A stretch of DNA of 57,410 nt from Bacillota bacterium (GCA_023400235.1 JAEXFI010000022.1:1-57410), one strand, 5' to 3'. Shown: positions 32,884 through 42,953, counted from the first letter of the stretch. Made by a program: numbers and translations. The notes: generated by a model not told the origin, from the letters alone.

Positions 32884-33540
32884 ATGAATATATTAATAAG
32901 TTATAGTGTCAGAGTTATTCTGGTGTACTTTTTTACTTACCTTTCCACCAGGATTCTGACCAAAAAGGCCATAGCTGAAATGACTGCATATGAGATGGCA
33001 GGGCTGATGGTTTTTGCAAATGTAGCAGCAGAGCCTTTGGTTGACAAGGTGGTTATAAAATCCGTATTCGGGTCGGGTCTTATAATACTTCTTATGCTCA
33101 TAACAGCCAGGCTTGCACTGAAAAACAGCATGACTCCCATAATGGAGCACACGGCCACGATACTCATACACAACGGAAATATTGACTTCCAGCGTTTGAA
33201 GACTTTGAGCCTCAGTGTGAATCAACTGCTTGGACTGCTCAGGCAGCAAGGCTTTGCCCGGGTTTCGGATGTAGGAGCCGCAATTTTCGAGCCCCAGGGA
33301 AAGCTGTCGGTGTTTCCCAAGCCTCAGAGCGGACCTGAGGGGAAAGGTGAGGATTCTGTCAGTTTCCCCTTTATAATTGACGGAAAAATCCTTCAGGATA
33401 ACTTAAGGTATTCAGGCAAAAATGAGGTGTGGTTGATGGAAAAACTGAAAGAGCAGGGAGTAGAGGATTACAGAAAGCAGGTCATCCTGGCGGAACTGGA
33501 TTCACAGGGAAATGTGGCGGTGTTCGGAAAGTGGGTATAA
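32884..33540 (+). CDS. DUF421 / YetF-family membrane protein
   Basis: 218 residues. Three N-terminal transmembrane helices (VILVYFFTYLSTRIL; YEMAGLMVFANVAAEPLV; GLIILLMLITARLAL) precede the cytoplasmic YetF domain with the typical LSVNQLLGLLRQQGFARVSDVGAAIFEPQGKLSVFP. YetF-type proteins have been linked to spore-revival, but their biochemical role is unsettled. It lies 41 bases after the DUF4363 gene and is probably cotranscribed with it. Confidence 0.86.
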   Translation: MNILISYSVRVILVYFFTYLSTRILTKKAIAEMTAYEMAGLMVFANVAAEPLVDKVVIKSVFGSGLIILLMLITARLALKNSMTPIMEHTATILIHNGNIDFQRLKTLSLSVNQLLGLLRQQGFARVSDVGAAIFEPQGKLSVFPKPQSGPEGKGEDSVSFPFIIDGKILQDNLRYSGKNEVWLMEKLKEQGVEDYRKQVILAELDSQGNVAVFGKWV

Positions 33541-33862
33541 ATGCTTTTGTACTGCCCCTGTGCGGTTATGCATATGCGGTTATGCTTGTGGAATGTGAAA
33601 AAGAGGCTGAAAGAATTGGCGGCACCTTTAATTATTGAAAAAAGGCTGTAAACTTATGTGAAATATTGAGGGATTTAAAGATTTTTGCTTTATGACACCG
33701 GTAATTAAGAATATTTTCGATTTTTGTTGATTTTTTAAGGTTTTTTTTGTATAATCACGCTTGTATTTATTGACCGGCTGCAGTTTCGGGCCGCGGATAT
33801 TTTTTTGTTGCAGTCTTCAATTACTGTTTATATTGCTGCGGCGCAGCGGAATGGAGGTTAAT
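33541..33862 (+). other. Gene-free stretch with promoter for the carboxynorspermidine operon
   Basis: T-rich and without protein-like ORFs. A promoter TTGATT (33727-33732) and TATAAT (33750-33755), 17 bases apart, lies near its right end, giving a start near 33762 and a leader of about 100 bases. Confidence 0.75.
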
Positions 33863-35062
33863 ATGGGAAAGGCTTTAATTATTGGCGCAGGCGGCGTTGC
33901 AAGTGTTGTAATCCATAAGTGCTGCCAGAACCCGGACATATTTGAAGAAATATGTATAGCAAGCAGGACTGTTGAAAAATGTGAGGCCATAAAAGCCAAG
34001 CTGGATGGAGGAAAAACCAGAATCCAGACTGCCCGGGTTGACGCTGACAATACTGAAATGCTTATTGAACTTATAAATAAATTCAAGCCTGATATTGTTA
34101 TAAATGTGGCATTGCCTTATCAGGACCTTACAATAATGGATGCATGTCTTGCCACAGGAGTGCACTATCTGGATACTGCCAATTATGAGCCGCCTGAAAT
34201 ACCGAAGTTTGAGTATAAATGGCAGTGGGCATACAGGGAACGCTTTGAAAAGGCAGGAATCATGGCATTGCTGGGCAGCGGCTTTGATCCGGGAGTGACC
34301 AGTGTTTTCTGTGCATATGCCCAGAAGCATTATTTTGATGAAATACACTATATTGACATAGTTGATGCAAATGCGGGAGACCATGGCTATCCCTTTGCTA
34401 CAAACTTCAATCCTGAAATCAATATCCGTGAGATTACAGCCCCCGGAAGCTATTGGGAAAACGGCGGTTGGGTTGAAACCGAGCCGCTGGAGCTGAAAAA
34501 GGTGTATGATCTGCCGGAAATAGGGCCAAAGGATATTTACCTCCTTCACCATGAGGAAATAGAATCCCTGGCCGTAAATATAAAGGGCGTAAAAAGAATC
34601 AGATTCTGGATGACCTTCTCGGAGAAGTATCTGACTCATTTGAAGGTTCTGGAGAATGTCGGAATGACCTCTATCGAGCCTATCGAATTTGAAGGCAAGA
34701 AAATCATACCTCTGCAGTTCCTGAAGGCGGTACTGCCCGACCCGGCATCCCTTGGGCCCAGGACCAAGGGTAAGACCAACATTGGCTGTATCATACAGGG
34801 TGTAAAGGATGGAAAACCAAGAACCTACTATGTGTACAATGTTTGTGTACACGAGGAATGCTATGCGGAGGTGGGTTCCCAGGCCATATCCTACACTACC
34901 GGAGTACCAGCCATGATAGGTGCCATGATGATGCTGAAGGGTTTGTGGATGAAGCCCGGAGTATTTAACGTGGAGGAATTTGACCCCGATCCCTTTATGG
35001 AGGCTCTCAACAAGCACGGGCTTCCCTGGAAGGAAGATTTTTCTCCAACTCTGCTGGATTAA
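33863..35062 (+). CDS. Carboxynorspermidine dehydrogenase (saccharopine dehydrogenase family)
   Basis: 399 residues from ATG 33863, with GGAGG five bases upstream; the longer frame is an AT-rich leader. The N-terminus is a Rossmann NAD(P) fold (ALIIGAGGVASVVIHKCC) and the catalytic domain follows with LGSGFDPGVTSVFCAYA and the DANAGDHGYPFATNFN region. In this family the enzyme reductively condenses L-aspartate semialdehyde with a diamine (diaminopropane or putrescine) to make carboxynorspermidine or carboxyspermidine. The decarboxylase encoded 17 bases downstream completes the route. This pairing separates it from true saccharopine dehydrogenases. Confidence 0.9.
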   Translation: MGKALIIGAGGVASVVIHKCCQNPDIFEEICIASRTVEKCEAIKAKLDGGKTRIQTARVDADNTEMLIELINKFKPDIVINVALPYQDLTIMDACLATGVHYLDTANYEPPEIPKFEYKWQWAYRERFEKAGIMALLGSGFDPGVTSVFCAYAQKHYFDEIHYIDIVDANAGDHGYPFATNFNPEINIREITAPGSYWENGGWVETEPLELKKVYDLPEIGPKDIYLLHHEEIESLAVNIKGVKRIRFWMTFSEKYLTHLKVLENVGMTSIEPIEFEGKKIIPLQFLKAVLPDPASLGPRTKGKTNIGCIIQGVKDGKPRTYYVYNVCVHEECYAEVGSQAISYTTGVPAMIGAMMMLKGLWMKPGVFNVEEFDPDPFMEALNKHGLPWKEDFSPTLLD

Positions 35063-35078
35063 CAGGTAAATTCTCTGC

Positions 35079-36293
35079 ATGTCTTACCCGGCTCACGGTA
35101 GGTTCGTGTTTTATAAAAGTATATTATGTGAGCCGGAAAGGCTGGTAAGGCTGGTGGATATAGATATAAGCAAATTGCCCACACCCTGCTATCTGGTGGA
35201 TGAGAGGCTGCTGGTCAACAATCTTGAGATACTTGACTCAGTACAGAAGAGAACGGGCTGCAGGATTCTTCTGGCACAAAAGGGCTTTTCCATGCATGCT
35301 GTTTACCCGCTTATAGGGAAATATCTTAAAGGTGTTACCTCCAGCTCGCTTTTTGAGGCAAGGCTGGGCTATGAAAAGATGGGCGGGGAAGTGCATGTAT
35401 ATGCCCCTGCATATATTGAAGGTGAGTTCGAGGAACTGCTTAAGTACTCAGATCATATAGTTTTCAACTCTTTTGAGCAGTGGAGCAGGTATAAGTCCAG
35501 AGTAAAAAACCATCCGGGTAAGAAGATAGAGTGCGGCATCCGTATAAATCCTGAGTATTCCGAGCAGGAGCATGCCATATACGATCCCTGCTCCAGCTAC
35601 TCCAGGCTGGGAGTCACCCGCAGCAATTTTAAGCCCGATGAGCTGGAGGGCATAGACGGACTTCACTTTCATACCATGTGTGAGCAAAATTCAGACACAC
35701 TTGAGCGCACTGCCAGGGTGGTGGACGAAAAATTCGGTGAATTTATAAGGAGTATGAAGTGGCTGAATTTTGGCGGAGGGCACCATATTACAAGACCGGA
35801 CTATGACATGGAGATACTTGTGCGGACTATAAACCATTTTCAGGACAAGTACGGGGTGCAGGTTTATCTTGAACCGGGAGAGGCTGTGGCTCTGAATACC
35901 GGCTATCTTATAGCCGGTGTGCTTGATATTGTGGAAAATGGAATGAATATAGCCATTCTTGATACCTCTGCGGCTTGCCATATGCCAGATGTGCTGGAGA
36001 TGCCCTATCGGCCCAATATAATCGGGGCAGGCAGGCCTTCGGAGATGAAACATACTTACAGACTGGGAGGGCACACCTGCCTGGCGGGAGACATAATAGG
36101 GGACTATTCCTTTCAAAAACCGTTGGTTCCCGGTGACAAACTGGTATTTTGCGATATGGCCCACTATACCATGGTAAAGAACAATACCTTTAACGGTGTC
36201 AATCTGCCGGCCATAGCTCTATATAATGAAAAAGAAGGTATAAAAGTCATAAAAGAGTTCCGTTATAGTGACTTTGAGACCAGATTATCGTAA
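35079..36293 (+). CDS. nspC: Carboxynorspermidine decarboxylase
   Basis: Up to 404 residues. The ATG at 35079 has a weak ribosome site; GTG 35154 (VDIDISKLPTPCYLV) may be the real start, since the family usually begins just before LPTPCYLVDE. It is an alanine-racemase-fold PLP decarboxylase: PLP lysine motif LLAQKGFSMHA, LNFGGGHHIT phosphate loop, YLEPGEAVAL, and catalytic Cys in HTCLAGD. It removes CO2 from carboxy(nor)spermidine to form norspermidine or spermidine. It forms an operon with the dehydrogenase and is followed by a terminator. Confidence 0.92.
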   Translation: MSYPAHGRFVFYKSILCEPERLVRLVDIDISKLPTPCYLVDERLLVNNLEILDSVQKRTGCRILLAQKGFSMHAVYPLIGKYLKGVTSSSLFEARLGYEKMGGEVHVYAPAYIEGEFEELLKYSDHIVFNSFEQWSRYKSRVKNHPGKKIECGIRINPEYSEQEHAIYDPCSSYSRLGVTRSNFKPDELEGIDGLHFHTMCEQNSDTLERTARVVDEKFGEFIRSMKWLNFGGGHHITRPDYDMEILVRTINHFQDKYGVQVYLEPGEAVALNTGYLIAGVLDIVENGMNIAILDTSAACHMPDVLEMPYRPNIIGAGRPSEMKHTYRLGGHTCLAGDIIGDYSFQKPLVPGDKLVFCDMAHYTMVKNNTFNGVNLPAIALYNEKEGIKVIKEFRYSDFETRLS

Positions 36294-36327
36294 ATATTGT
36301 TCATAATTTCACAGCAAATTTTGTATA

Positions 36328-36356
36328 AACCTAACAAACAAGTTAGGTTTTTTTAT
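36328..36356 (+). terminator. Intrinsic terminator after nspC
   Basis: AAACCTAAC (36328-36336) pairs with GTTAGGTTT (36343-36351), and more T residues follow. Confidence 0.9.
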
Positions 36357-36453
36357 GTCACAAAATTATATGAAGAGGTAAGTTTTATAAATTAATTTGA
36401 TTGTCCTTTGATGCTATTATTAGTACATAAATATTAAAGGAGGTCATGAATAA

Positions 36454-37809
36454 ATGAAAGAAGCTATCAGAAAGGCCCTGGCTGCCGGTTTGGCAATTGC
36501 CATGACATTGTCCATTGCAGCCTGCGGTTCGGCAAAACCATCAGAATCTTCATCCTCAACAGGTGCGGCTCCTTCATCAACAGCCGCAGATTCCTCAGCA
36601 CCAGCTGGTGAACCTGTAAAACTCACACTTTGGCATATACAGACTACAGAACCTATGCCAACAATCATCAAGGACAGTATAGCTCGCTTTACAAAGGACA
36701 ATCCAAACTATACTGTTGAAGTTTCACCAATGCAGAATGATGCTTTCAAAACAAAAATTGCAATTGCTGCAAGTTCCGATCAAATGCCTGACATATTCCC
36801 CCACTGGTCAGGCGGACCAATGAATACATATATTGATTCACAGAAGCTGGCTGATTTGACAACCTACATGGACGAGAGCAACTACAAGGATCGTTTCCTG
36901 CCGGCTGCTGTAAATCAGGCTACCTATAAGGATAAAATATGGGCAGTACCTGTAGAAAACGTAGCTGTAGCAATGTTCTTCTACAATAAGGACCTGTTTG
37001 CAAAGTTCAACCTGCAGGTTCCAAAGACAATAACAGAACTTGAAGCAGTTTGCGACACCTTGAAGAAGAATGGCATAATTCCTTTCTCACTGGCAAACAA
37101 GACCCAGTGGACCGGTTCAATGTACTATATGTACCTGGTTGACCGTTTCGGCGGAGCTGATGCTTTCAATGCAGCAGCACAGCGTACAGGTTCCTTTGAA
37201 AATGAAGCCTTTACCCAGGCTGGAAACAAGATTCAGGAATGGGTTAAGAAGGACTACTTCAACAAGGGCTTCAACGGTCTTGATGAAGATTCCGGACAAT
37301 CACGTACACTTCTGTATTCCGAAAAAGCTGCTATGACCTTGATGGGCTCATGGTTCCTGTCAACGGCAGCAGGAGAAAACAAGGAGTTTACACAGAAGAA
37401 GATCGGTTCCTTTGCATTCCCTGCTGCTGACGGCGGAAAGGGTGATCCAAACTCAGTTGTTGGTACAGTTGGAGACAACTTCTATTCAGTTGCTGCAAAC
37501 AGCAAGGATGTTGCAGGAGCATTTAAAGCCATTACTTACCTTATAGACGACACATCTGTTCAAAAGCGTATTGAAGCCGGCAGAGTTCCTCCTGTAAAGG
37601 GTGTAAAGGTTAGTGATCCATTACTCCAGGATGTATTGAATGCAGTTGAAAAAGCTCCTTCAGTTCAGCTGTGGTACGACCAGTACCTGCCTGCTGATGT
37701 GGCTCAGGTGCACAAGGATACCTCACAAGCTATATTCGGTCTTGCAAAGACTCCGGAACAAGTAAACAAAGAAATGGAAGCTGCAGCAAAGAAAGCTTTC
37801 GGTAAATAA
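36454..37809 (+). CDS. Sugar ABC transporter substrate-binding lipoprotein
   Basis: 451 residues with GGAGGTC upstream and lipobox SIAAC (Cys24), followed by a Ser/Ala-rich linker. It is an extracellular solute-binding protein of family 1 (VKLTLWHIQTTEPMP, then IAVPVENVAVAMFFYNKDLF, and GSWFLSTAAGENKEF). Aromatic residues suit oligosaccharide binding. It is the feeder protein of the two permeases downstream. A hairpin after the gene probably raises its expression relative to the permeases. No ATPase gene is nearby, so a shared MsmK-type ATPase elsewhere is expected. The substrate is not readable; plant-polysaccharide oligomers are likely by analogy. Confidence 0.93.
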   Translation: MKEAIRKALAAGLAIAMTLSIAACGSAKPSESSSSTGAAPSSTAADSSAPAGEPVKLTLWHIQTTEPMPTIIKDSIARFTKDNPNYTVEVSPMQNDAFKTKIAIAASSDQMPDIFPHWSGGPMNTYIDSQKLADLTTYMDESNYKDRFLPAAVNQATYKDKIWAVPVENVAVAMFFYNKDLFAKFNLQVPKTITELEAVCDTLKKNGIIPFSLANKTQWTGSMYYMYLVDRFGGADAFNAAAQRTGSFENEAFTQAGNKIQEWVKKDYFNKGFNGLDEDSGQSRTLLYSEKAAMTLMGSWFLSTAAGENKEFTQKKIGSFAFPAADGGKGDPNSVVGTVGDNFYSVAANSKDVAGAFKAITYLIDDTSVQKRIEAGRVPPVKGVKVSDPLLQDVLNAVEKAPSVQLWYDQYLPADVAQVHKDTSQAIFGLAKTPEQVNKEMEAAAKKAFGK

Positions 37810-37840
37810 TAAGCACCAGTAATTCCTTAATATATTTATA

Positions 37841-37875
37841 ATTGATTGGGTATCACAAATCTGATACCCATCAAT
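37841..37875 (+). promoter_or_regulatory. Intercistronic hairpin between binding protein and permease genes
   Basis: ATTGAT-T-GGGTATCA (37841-37855) pairs with TGATACCC-ATCAAT (37862-37875). No strong T-run follows. Such hairpins stabilise the upstream mRNA and give more binding protein than permease, as known for malE-type operons. Confidence 0.65.
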
Positions 37876-37953
37876 TATATTTATACATAAATTTTAGTCC
37901 CATAAAATAACCGGTCTGAATTAAGCTTACTATTCAGAGGGGGAGGAGAAACA

Positions 37954-38856
37954 ATGCAAAATACCAAATCACTATTAATTCACAGAAAACGCAGCACTGC
38001 AATTGCAGCAACTGTATTCCTTATTCCGGTATTCTTCTTTATTTTGATTTTTATACTTTATCCCATTTTTAATTCCTTTTGGTTGAGTCTTCATGATTGG
38101 AACGGAATCAGTTCCAATAAGGCATTTTCTGGCTTGGATAACTGGAAGACACTTGTGACCGATGTGGTGTTTTACAAGTCTTTTCTTAATAATATACTGA
38201 TTGTTATTCTGTCTATAGCTATACAGCTTCCAATAGCAATGGCGCTGGCATTTTTGCTGGACAGCGGAGGAAAGAAGCTGAATTTTCTCAAGATGGTTTA
38301 TTTCCTTCCCATGCTCATGTCTTCCGTTGCCGTAGGCTTCCTTTTCAAATACACCTACGACCCCCAGTTTGGTCTCATCAGTGCTGTTTCTACCATGTTT
38401 GGCGGAGAGGGCATGGTAGATTTACTGGGTAATCCCAAGATAGCCATATATGCCGTAATAACGGTTGTATGCTGGCAGTTTATACCGTTCTACATGGTTT
38501 ATTTCCTGGCTGCCTTCAGCTCACTGCCTGTGGAAATATATGAAGCTTCAGTAATTGATGGTGCCACACACGGACAGTATTTCTGGAGGGTTGCACTGCC
38601 CTGCATGAAGGGCTCTGTCAAGAGTGCGGCTGTACTGTCACTGGTAGGTTCCTTAAAGTACTTTGACCTGATATATGTTATGACGCAGGGGGGACCAAAC
38701 GGTGCCACGGAGCTAATGGCTACATACATGTATAAAAATGCCTTCCAGACAATGAAAATGGGTTATGGTTCAACAATTGCATCAGGAATGTTTATCGTAA
38801 TCACTTTAATTTCATTGTTAACCTTAAAGGCTTTAAACGGAAAAGAGGAGGCGTAG
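37954..38856 (+). CDS. Sugar ABC transporter permease, MalF type
   Basis: 300 residues, six transmembrane helices, after GGGGGAGGAG. The EAA loop, YEASVIDGATHGQYFWRVALP, is present and docks with the ATPase. It belongs to the CUT1 (UgpA/LacF) family and forms a heterodimer with the product of the next gene, only three bases downstream. Confidence 0.93.
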   Translation: MQNTKSLLIHRKRSTAIAATVFLIPVFFFILIFILYPIFNSFWLSLHDWNGISSNKAFSGLDNWKTLVTDVVFYKSFLNNILIVILSIAIQLPIAMALAFLLDSGGKKLNFLKMVYFLPMLMSSVAVGFLFKYTYDPQFGLISAVSTMFGGEGMVDLLGNPKIAIYAVITVVCWQFIPFYMVYFLAAFSSLPVEIYEASVIDGATHGQYFWRVALPCMKGSVKSAAVLSLVGSLKYFDLIYVMTQGGPNGATELMATYMYKNAFQTMKMGYGSTIASGMFIVITLISLLTLKALNGKEEA

Positions 38857-38859
38857 AGG

Positions 38860-39693
38860 ATGACTAGGAAAAAAATAACAATAGGCAAAATATTTGTAGC
38901 AATACTGGCCCTGGCGTGGCTGGTTATAGCAGGAGCTCCCTTTTACTTCATGGTGGCCTCAGCCTTTAAGGAGCAGTTTGAGATTTTGACAACAGGCGTT
39001 TTCGCACTGCCTAAAGGAATATACTTTGATAATATTGTTGGTGTTATAAAGAGCCAATTTTACAAGTACTTGTTCAACAGCACCTTTGTAGTTGCCGTTT
39101 CACTGGTCCTTATATTAGTAACTGCACTTTGCGCGGCATATCCTTTTTCAAGATTCAAATTCAAGTTCAACAAGCCTTTGTTCGGACTAGTGGTAGCTGC
39201 AATGGCAGTTCCAATCCATGTGACACTTATACCGGTGTTCCAGCTTACTCAGAAGATACACCTTTACGATACGGTTTTTGCTCTCATAGGCCCGTATACG
39301 GCCTTTAACCTTCCAATATCCGTATTCATACTCACCAGCTTTATGGCGGAAATTCCGAAGGAGCTTGAAGAATCAGCAGAAATAGACGGCTGCGGAAAAT
39401 ACAGAACCTTTTTCCATATTATTGCACCCTTATCAAAACCGGGTTTGGCTACACTTGCCATATATAATGCAGTAAACATGTGGAATGAATTCAGCTTTGC
39501 CCTTGTATTGACACAATCAGCCAAGAGCAGGACCCTGCCGTTGTCAATATGGGAATTCCAGGGTCAGTATAATTCCAACATCCCGATGATTATGGCCGTG
39601 CTGACCTTGTGTGCGCTGCCCATGATATTGGCCTTTGCCATAGGACAGGATAAGCTGATTAAAGGTATGATGGCAGGAGCTGTAAAGGGATAG
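38860..39693 (+). CDS. Sugar ABC transporter permease, MalG type
   Basis: 277 residues and six helices. The EAA loop is LEESAEIDGCGKYRTFFHIIAP. It is the UgpE/LacG-type partner of the preceding permease; AGAGGAGG lies within the end of the upstream gene. Together with the lipoprotein at 36454 it imports an oligosaccharide. Confidence 0.93.
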   Translation: MTRKKITIGKIFVAILALAWLVIAGAPFYFMVASAFKEQFEILTTGVFALPKGIYFDNIVGVIKSQFYKYLFNSTFVVAVSLVLILVTALCAAYPFSRFKFKFNKPLFGLVVAAMAVPIHVTLIPVFQLTQKIHLYDTVFALIGPYTAFNLPISVFILTSFMAEIPKELEESAEIDGCGKYRTFFHIIAPLSKPGLATLAIYNAVNMWNEFSFALVLTQSAKSRTLPLSIWEFQGQYNSNIPMIMAVLTLCALPMILAFAIGQDKLIKGMMAGAVKG

Positions 39694-39806
39694 CGGCACG
39701 CAAAATTTTTAGGTTGTTACAACAGGAGAAATGTGATATATATAAACTAAGAATATAAATCTGATGTTTTCAGGTTGAGAAGGTTTGCCATGCAGAGGAG
39801 GTTAAT

Positions 39807-41102
39807 GTGAAGAAGCTGCTTCTGGTTCTTATTGCACTAATAATAGTTTTGCCTCTGCAGGGTTGTTTCTACGACGGGCAAATGGGCATGACAGTACAAA
39901 AAACTCAGAAGAAGCAGCTGACCTTGTACAGCATACAGGGGGATTCTGCGGTAAATGAGGTTATTGCCGATTCAGTAAGCAGGTTTGAAAAAAGCAACAG
40001 CGGGTTTGAAGTGGTACACGAGCTGATTCCCAACGACCTGTATAAAAACAGACTTTCTGTCTGTGTGGCAACAAATCAGATGCCGGATGTTTTCCCCACC
40101 TGGTCTGGAAGCATATTAAAGGAATATGTCAGCATCGGCGGGGTTGTAAACCTTTCAAATTATATGAAGGAGGATTACAGCTCCCGATTCAATAAAAAAG
40201 CACTTGATATGGTAACCTTTGATAACGGGATTTGGGGTGTTCCGGTAGAAAACATGTGTATTGCCATGATTTTCTATAACAAGAATATTTACAACAGTCT
40301 GAATCTATCGGAACCTAAAACCTTTGACCAGCTCAAAAAAAATATCGAGGTACTCAAAGAACATGGATATACACCGTTTGCCCTTGCTAACAGAACAGCC
40401 TGGACAGGCTCCATGTTCTATATGTATTTCGTTGACAGGCTTGGCGGACCCGCGGTTTTTGACAATGCTGCCAACAGAAAAAACAACGGTTCCTTTGACA
40501 ATGAAGTATTTATAAAGGCTGGAGAAATGGTGCAGCAGCTTGTTGAAATGGGTGCATTTCCCCAGGGGTTCAACTGGAAGGACGAGGATTCCGGTGATGC
40601 CCGCAATCTGCTGTATAACGAAACTGCAGCCATGATTTTGACAGGCAGCTGGTTTATGAGCAACGTCATGTTTGAGTTCCCGGAATTCTATAACAATATA
40701 GGAGTATTCCCTTTCCCTGCTATTGAGGGAGGAAAGGGTAATCCAAACAACACCATCGGCACCATGGGAGATAATTTTTATTCGGTTGCAAGCTCCTGCG
40801 CATATGTTGACCAGGGCTTTGAGCTGGTGCAATATCTCATTGATGATACTGCTGTTCAGAAGCGTATTAATGCAGGAAAGATTCCCCCTGTCAATGACGT
40901 CGTCATAAAGGACCCGTTGACCAATGAAATATTGGATGCAATTAAAAAGACCCCAAATGTACAGTTCTGGTATGACCAGTACCTTCCTCCAAAGCTTTCG
41001 GAAGCTCATTTGTCGGTAACCAGGCAAATCTTCGGAGGAGAAGACCCAAAAAGTGCGGCCAGAACCATGGAAGCTATTACACGACAGTACTATAATCAAT
41101 AA
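39807..41102 (+). CDS. Second solute-binding lipoprotein, probably a sensor partner of the kinase
   Basis: 431 residues from GTG 39807 with GAGGAGG upstream; lipobox PLQGC (Cys20). It is closely related to the first binding protein (VENMCIAMIFYNKNIY, GSWFMSNVMFEF, VGT/GTMGDNFYSVAS blocks shared) but lies 12 bases from the histidine kinase gene, away from the permeases. In Ruminiclostridium cellulolyticum an equivalent layout (CuaDSR) uses such a protein to present cellodextrin to the kinase. The same role is inferred here. Confidence 0.88.
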   Translation: MKKLLLVLIALIIVLPLQGCFYDGQMGMTVQKTQKKQLTLYSIQGDSAVNEVIADSVSRFEKSNSGFEVVHELIPNDLYKNRLSVCVATNQMPDVFPTWSGSILKEYVSIGGVVNLSNYMKEDYSSRFNKKALDMVTFDNGIWGVPVENMCIAMIFYNKNIYNSLNLSEPKTFDQLKKNIEVLKEHGYTPFALANRTAWTGSMFYMYFVDRLGGPAVFDNAANRKNNGSFDNEVFIKAGEMVQQLVEMGAFPQGFNWKDEDSGDARNLLYNETAAMILTGSWFMSNVMFEFPEFYNNIGVFPFPAIEGGKGNPNNTIGTMGDNFYSVASSCAYVDQGFELVQYLIDDTAVQKRINAGKIPPVNDVVIKDPLTNEILDAIKKTPNVQFWYDQYLPPKLSEAHLSVTRQIFGGEDPKSAARTMEAITRQYYNQ

Positions 41103-41113
41103 AGGGTGAGAAT

Positions 41114-42892
41114 ATGAAGAAATGGCTTTTGCAGTTTGCCAAACATAAATTCCGAAGCATTCCATTCAGATCAAAGCTTACCTACTATCTTGTAATAACA
41201 ATTTGTTTGACAGTATTGATTGTAGTCAGCTTTTCATATACAGTCACCAGCCGTTCCATAAAGCAGCAGGCCAAGGATATGACAATGCTGCAGCTGCAGC
41301 AGAACACATCAAACCTTGAGGACTATCTTCAAAATATTGAAAGTACTCCTGACAGCATAGTCACAGACCGAAGCCTTCAGGAATACCTTTCCAAGCCGGA
41401 TGAGGACAATCTGGATTTTTCTACTACAGTAGACGATGTATACAGGTCCATGTCAAATATCATCGGTTCCAAAAGAGACATACTATATGTATTTCTCTAC
41501 AAGGCCATGGATAATAATGTACTGTACCTTGGGCCTACTAAGGCAGGTCAGGAATCAGACTTTTCAAACGTGTCAGGTTACCTGGCCAAGAGAGATATCT
41601 CCGGAAGCCCTATCAGAGTGGGCTTCCGACAGGACCCTATTATTAGAAAAAGATATACCCTTACCATATACCAGCCCATATTTGATATATACAGGATAAA
41701 AAGGCCCATAGGGATGCTGGGAATATCAGTGACAGAGGATGTTGTGGCCAGATTTTACTCAAACAGTAAAAGGGAACTGCCTCTGGAAACCTTTATAATG
41801 AACGGACAGGGCATGATAGTATCCCACACCGACAAAACCAGGATATCCACAGCTGCTCAGCTGGATGAAATATTGGATAAGCATGACGGTTCGGCTGAGA
41901 TAGGCGGAAAGCTGGTAGTCTATAAATATATAAAGGACTGGGACTGGTATGTCGTGGGCACCCTTCCCATAAGCTATCTGCTGAGGGATAATAATGTCAT
42001 GCTGCTGGCAATCCTGGTTATAGTCATAATAACAATCATACTTGCATCATTTATTTCAATGATTATAAGCAGGCATTTGTTAAGACCTTTTAATGACCTG
42101 ATTTACAGGATGTCCATGGTTTCAAAGGGAGACCTTACCACCCGCATAAACCTGTCGGAGCACGGCTATGATTTTGAACAGGTTTCAAAGGGCTTTAACC
42201 TGATGGTTGAACAGATAAATGTGCTGATGAAGAAGATATATGATGAACAGAGGCAGTTGAAGGAAATCGAATTTAAGGCCCTTCAATCTCAGATAAATCC
42301 GCATTTCCTGTACAATACCCTGGAATCCATCCACTGGCAGGCCCTGTTATACGGTCATCAGGAGATATCCACCATGGTTAAGGCGCTGGCGGGCTTTTAC
42401 AGGATAAGCCTGAGCAAGGGAGAGGCAATCATTCCAATGAAAAGCGAATCCCAGCATGTGGAAAACTACCTGACCATACAGGAAATGAGATATAAGGATA
42501 ACATGGAGAGTTACATTGACATTCCTGAAGAATTTCTTGAAGTAATGATACCCAAGATGACACTTCAGCCCTTGGTGGAAAATTCAATATATCACGGTCT
42601 GAGGATAAAGCAGTCAAAGGGCTTTATTAAGATAACAGCTATCCGGGACGGGGACGACCTTATAGTAAAAGTCATAGACAACGGGGTGGGAATGGTTCCC
42701 GACCAGCTTCAGAGCTTGAACCGTACTCTTGAGGATAACGATTCGGGTGTGGGCTATGGAGTAAGAAATGTCCACAGAAGGATAAAGCTTTTTTACGGGA
42801 ATCCCTATGGCCTGTTCTATGAAAGCAATGAGTACGGTGGAGTTACTGTAAATGTCAGGCTCCATATGAATCCAACCGAAAACAATATGTAA
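41114..42892 (+). CDS. Sensor histidine kinase, YesM/LytS type
   Basis: 592 residues. Helix 1 (about 20-45), a long extracellular sensor region (about 46-290), helix 2 (about 295-318), a HAMP domain, then the His_kinase motif LQSQINPHFLYNTLESIHW with the phospho-His near residue 396. The ATPase domain carries MTLQPLVENSIYHG and VIDNGVGM. The sensor region likely contacts the second binding protein encoded just upstream. It would phosphorylate the response regulator that follows after 61 bases. Confidence 0.93.
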   Translation: MKKWLLQFAKHKFRSIPFRSKLTYYLVITICLTVLIVVSFSYTVTSRSIKQQAKDMTMLQLQQNTSNLEDYLQNIESTPDSIVTDRSLQEYLSKPDEDNLDFSTTVDDVYRSMSNIIGSKRDILYVFLYKAMDNNVLYLGPTKAGQESDFSNVSGYLAKRDISGSPIRVGFRQDPIIRKRYTLTIYQPIFDIYRIKRPIGMLGISVTEDVVARFYSNSKRELPLETFIMNGQGMIVSHTDKTRISTAAQLDEILDKHDGSAEIGGKLVVYKYIKDWDWYVVGTLPISYLLRDNNVMLLAILVIVIITIILASFISMIISRHLLRPFNDLIYRMSMVSKGDLTTRINLSEHGYDFEQVSKGFNLMVEQINVLMKKIYDEQRQLKEIEFKALQSQINPHFLYNTLESIHWQALLYGHQEISTMVKALAGFYRISLSKGEAIIPMKSESQHVENYLTIQEMRYKDNMESYIDIPEEFLEVMIPKMTLQPLVENSIYHGLRIKQSKGFIKITAIRDGDDLIVKVIDNGVGMVPDQLQSLNRTLEDNDSGVGYGVRNVHRRIKLFYGNPYGLFYESNEYGGVTVNVRLHMNPTENNM

Positions 42893-42953
42893 TTTTTGGT
42901 GTATTTCTTTATGACAATGAAAAGCAGATAGAAAGAAAAGGTGGTGAAATATA

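Noticed and set aside
33875..35080. A 401-residue minus-strand ORF
   Set aside because: It lies entirely opposite the carboxynorspermidine dehydrogenase gene, whose motifs and ribosome site are clear. The antisense translation is Cys/Tyr/His-rich and not protein-like.
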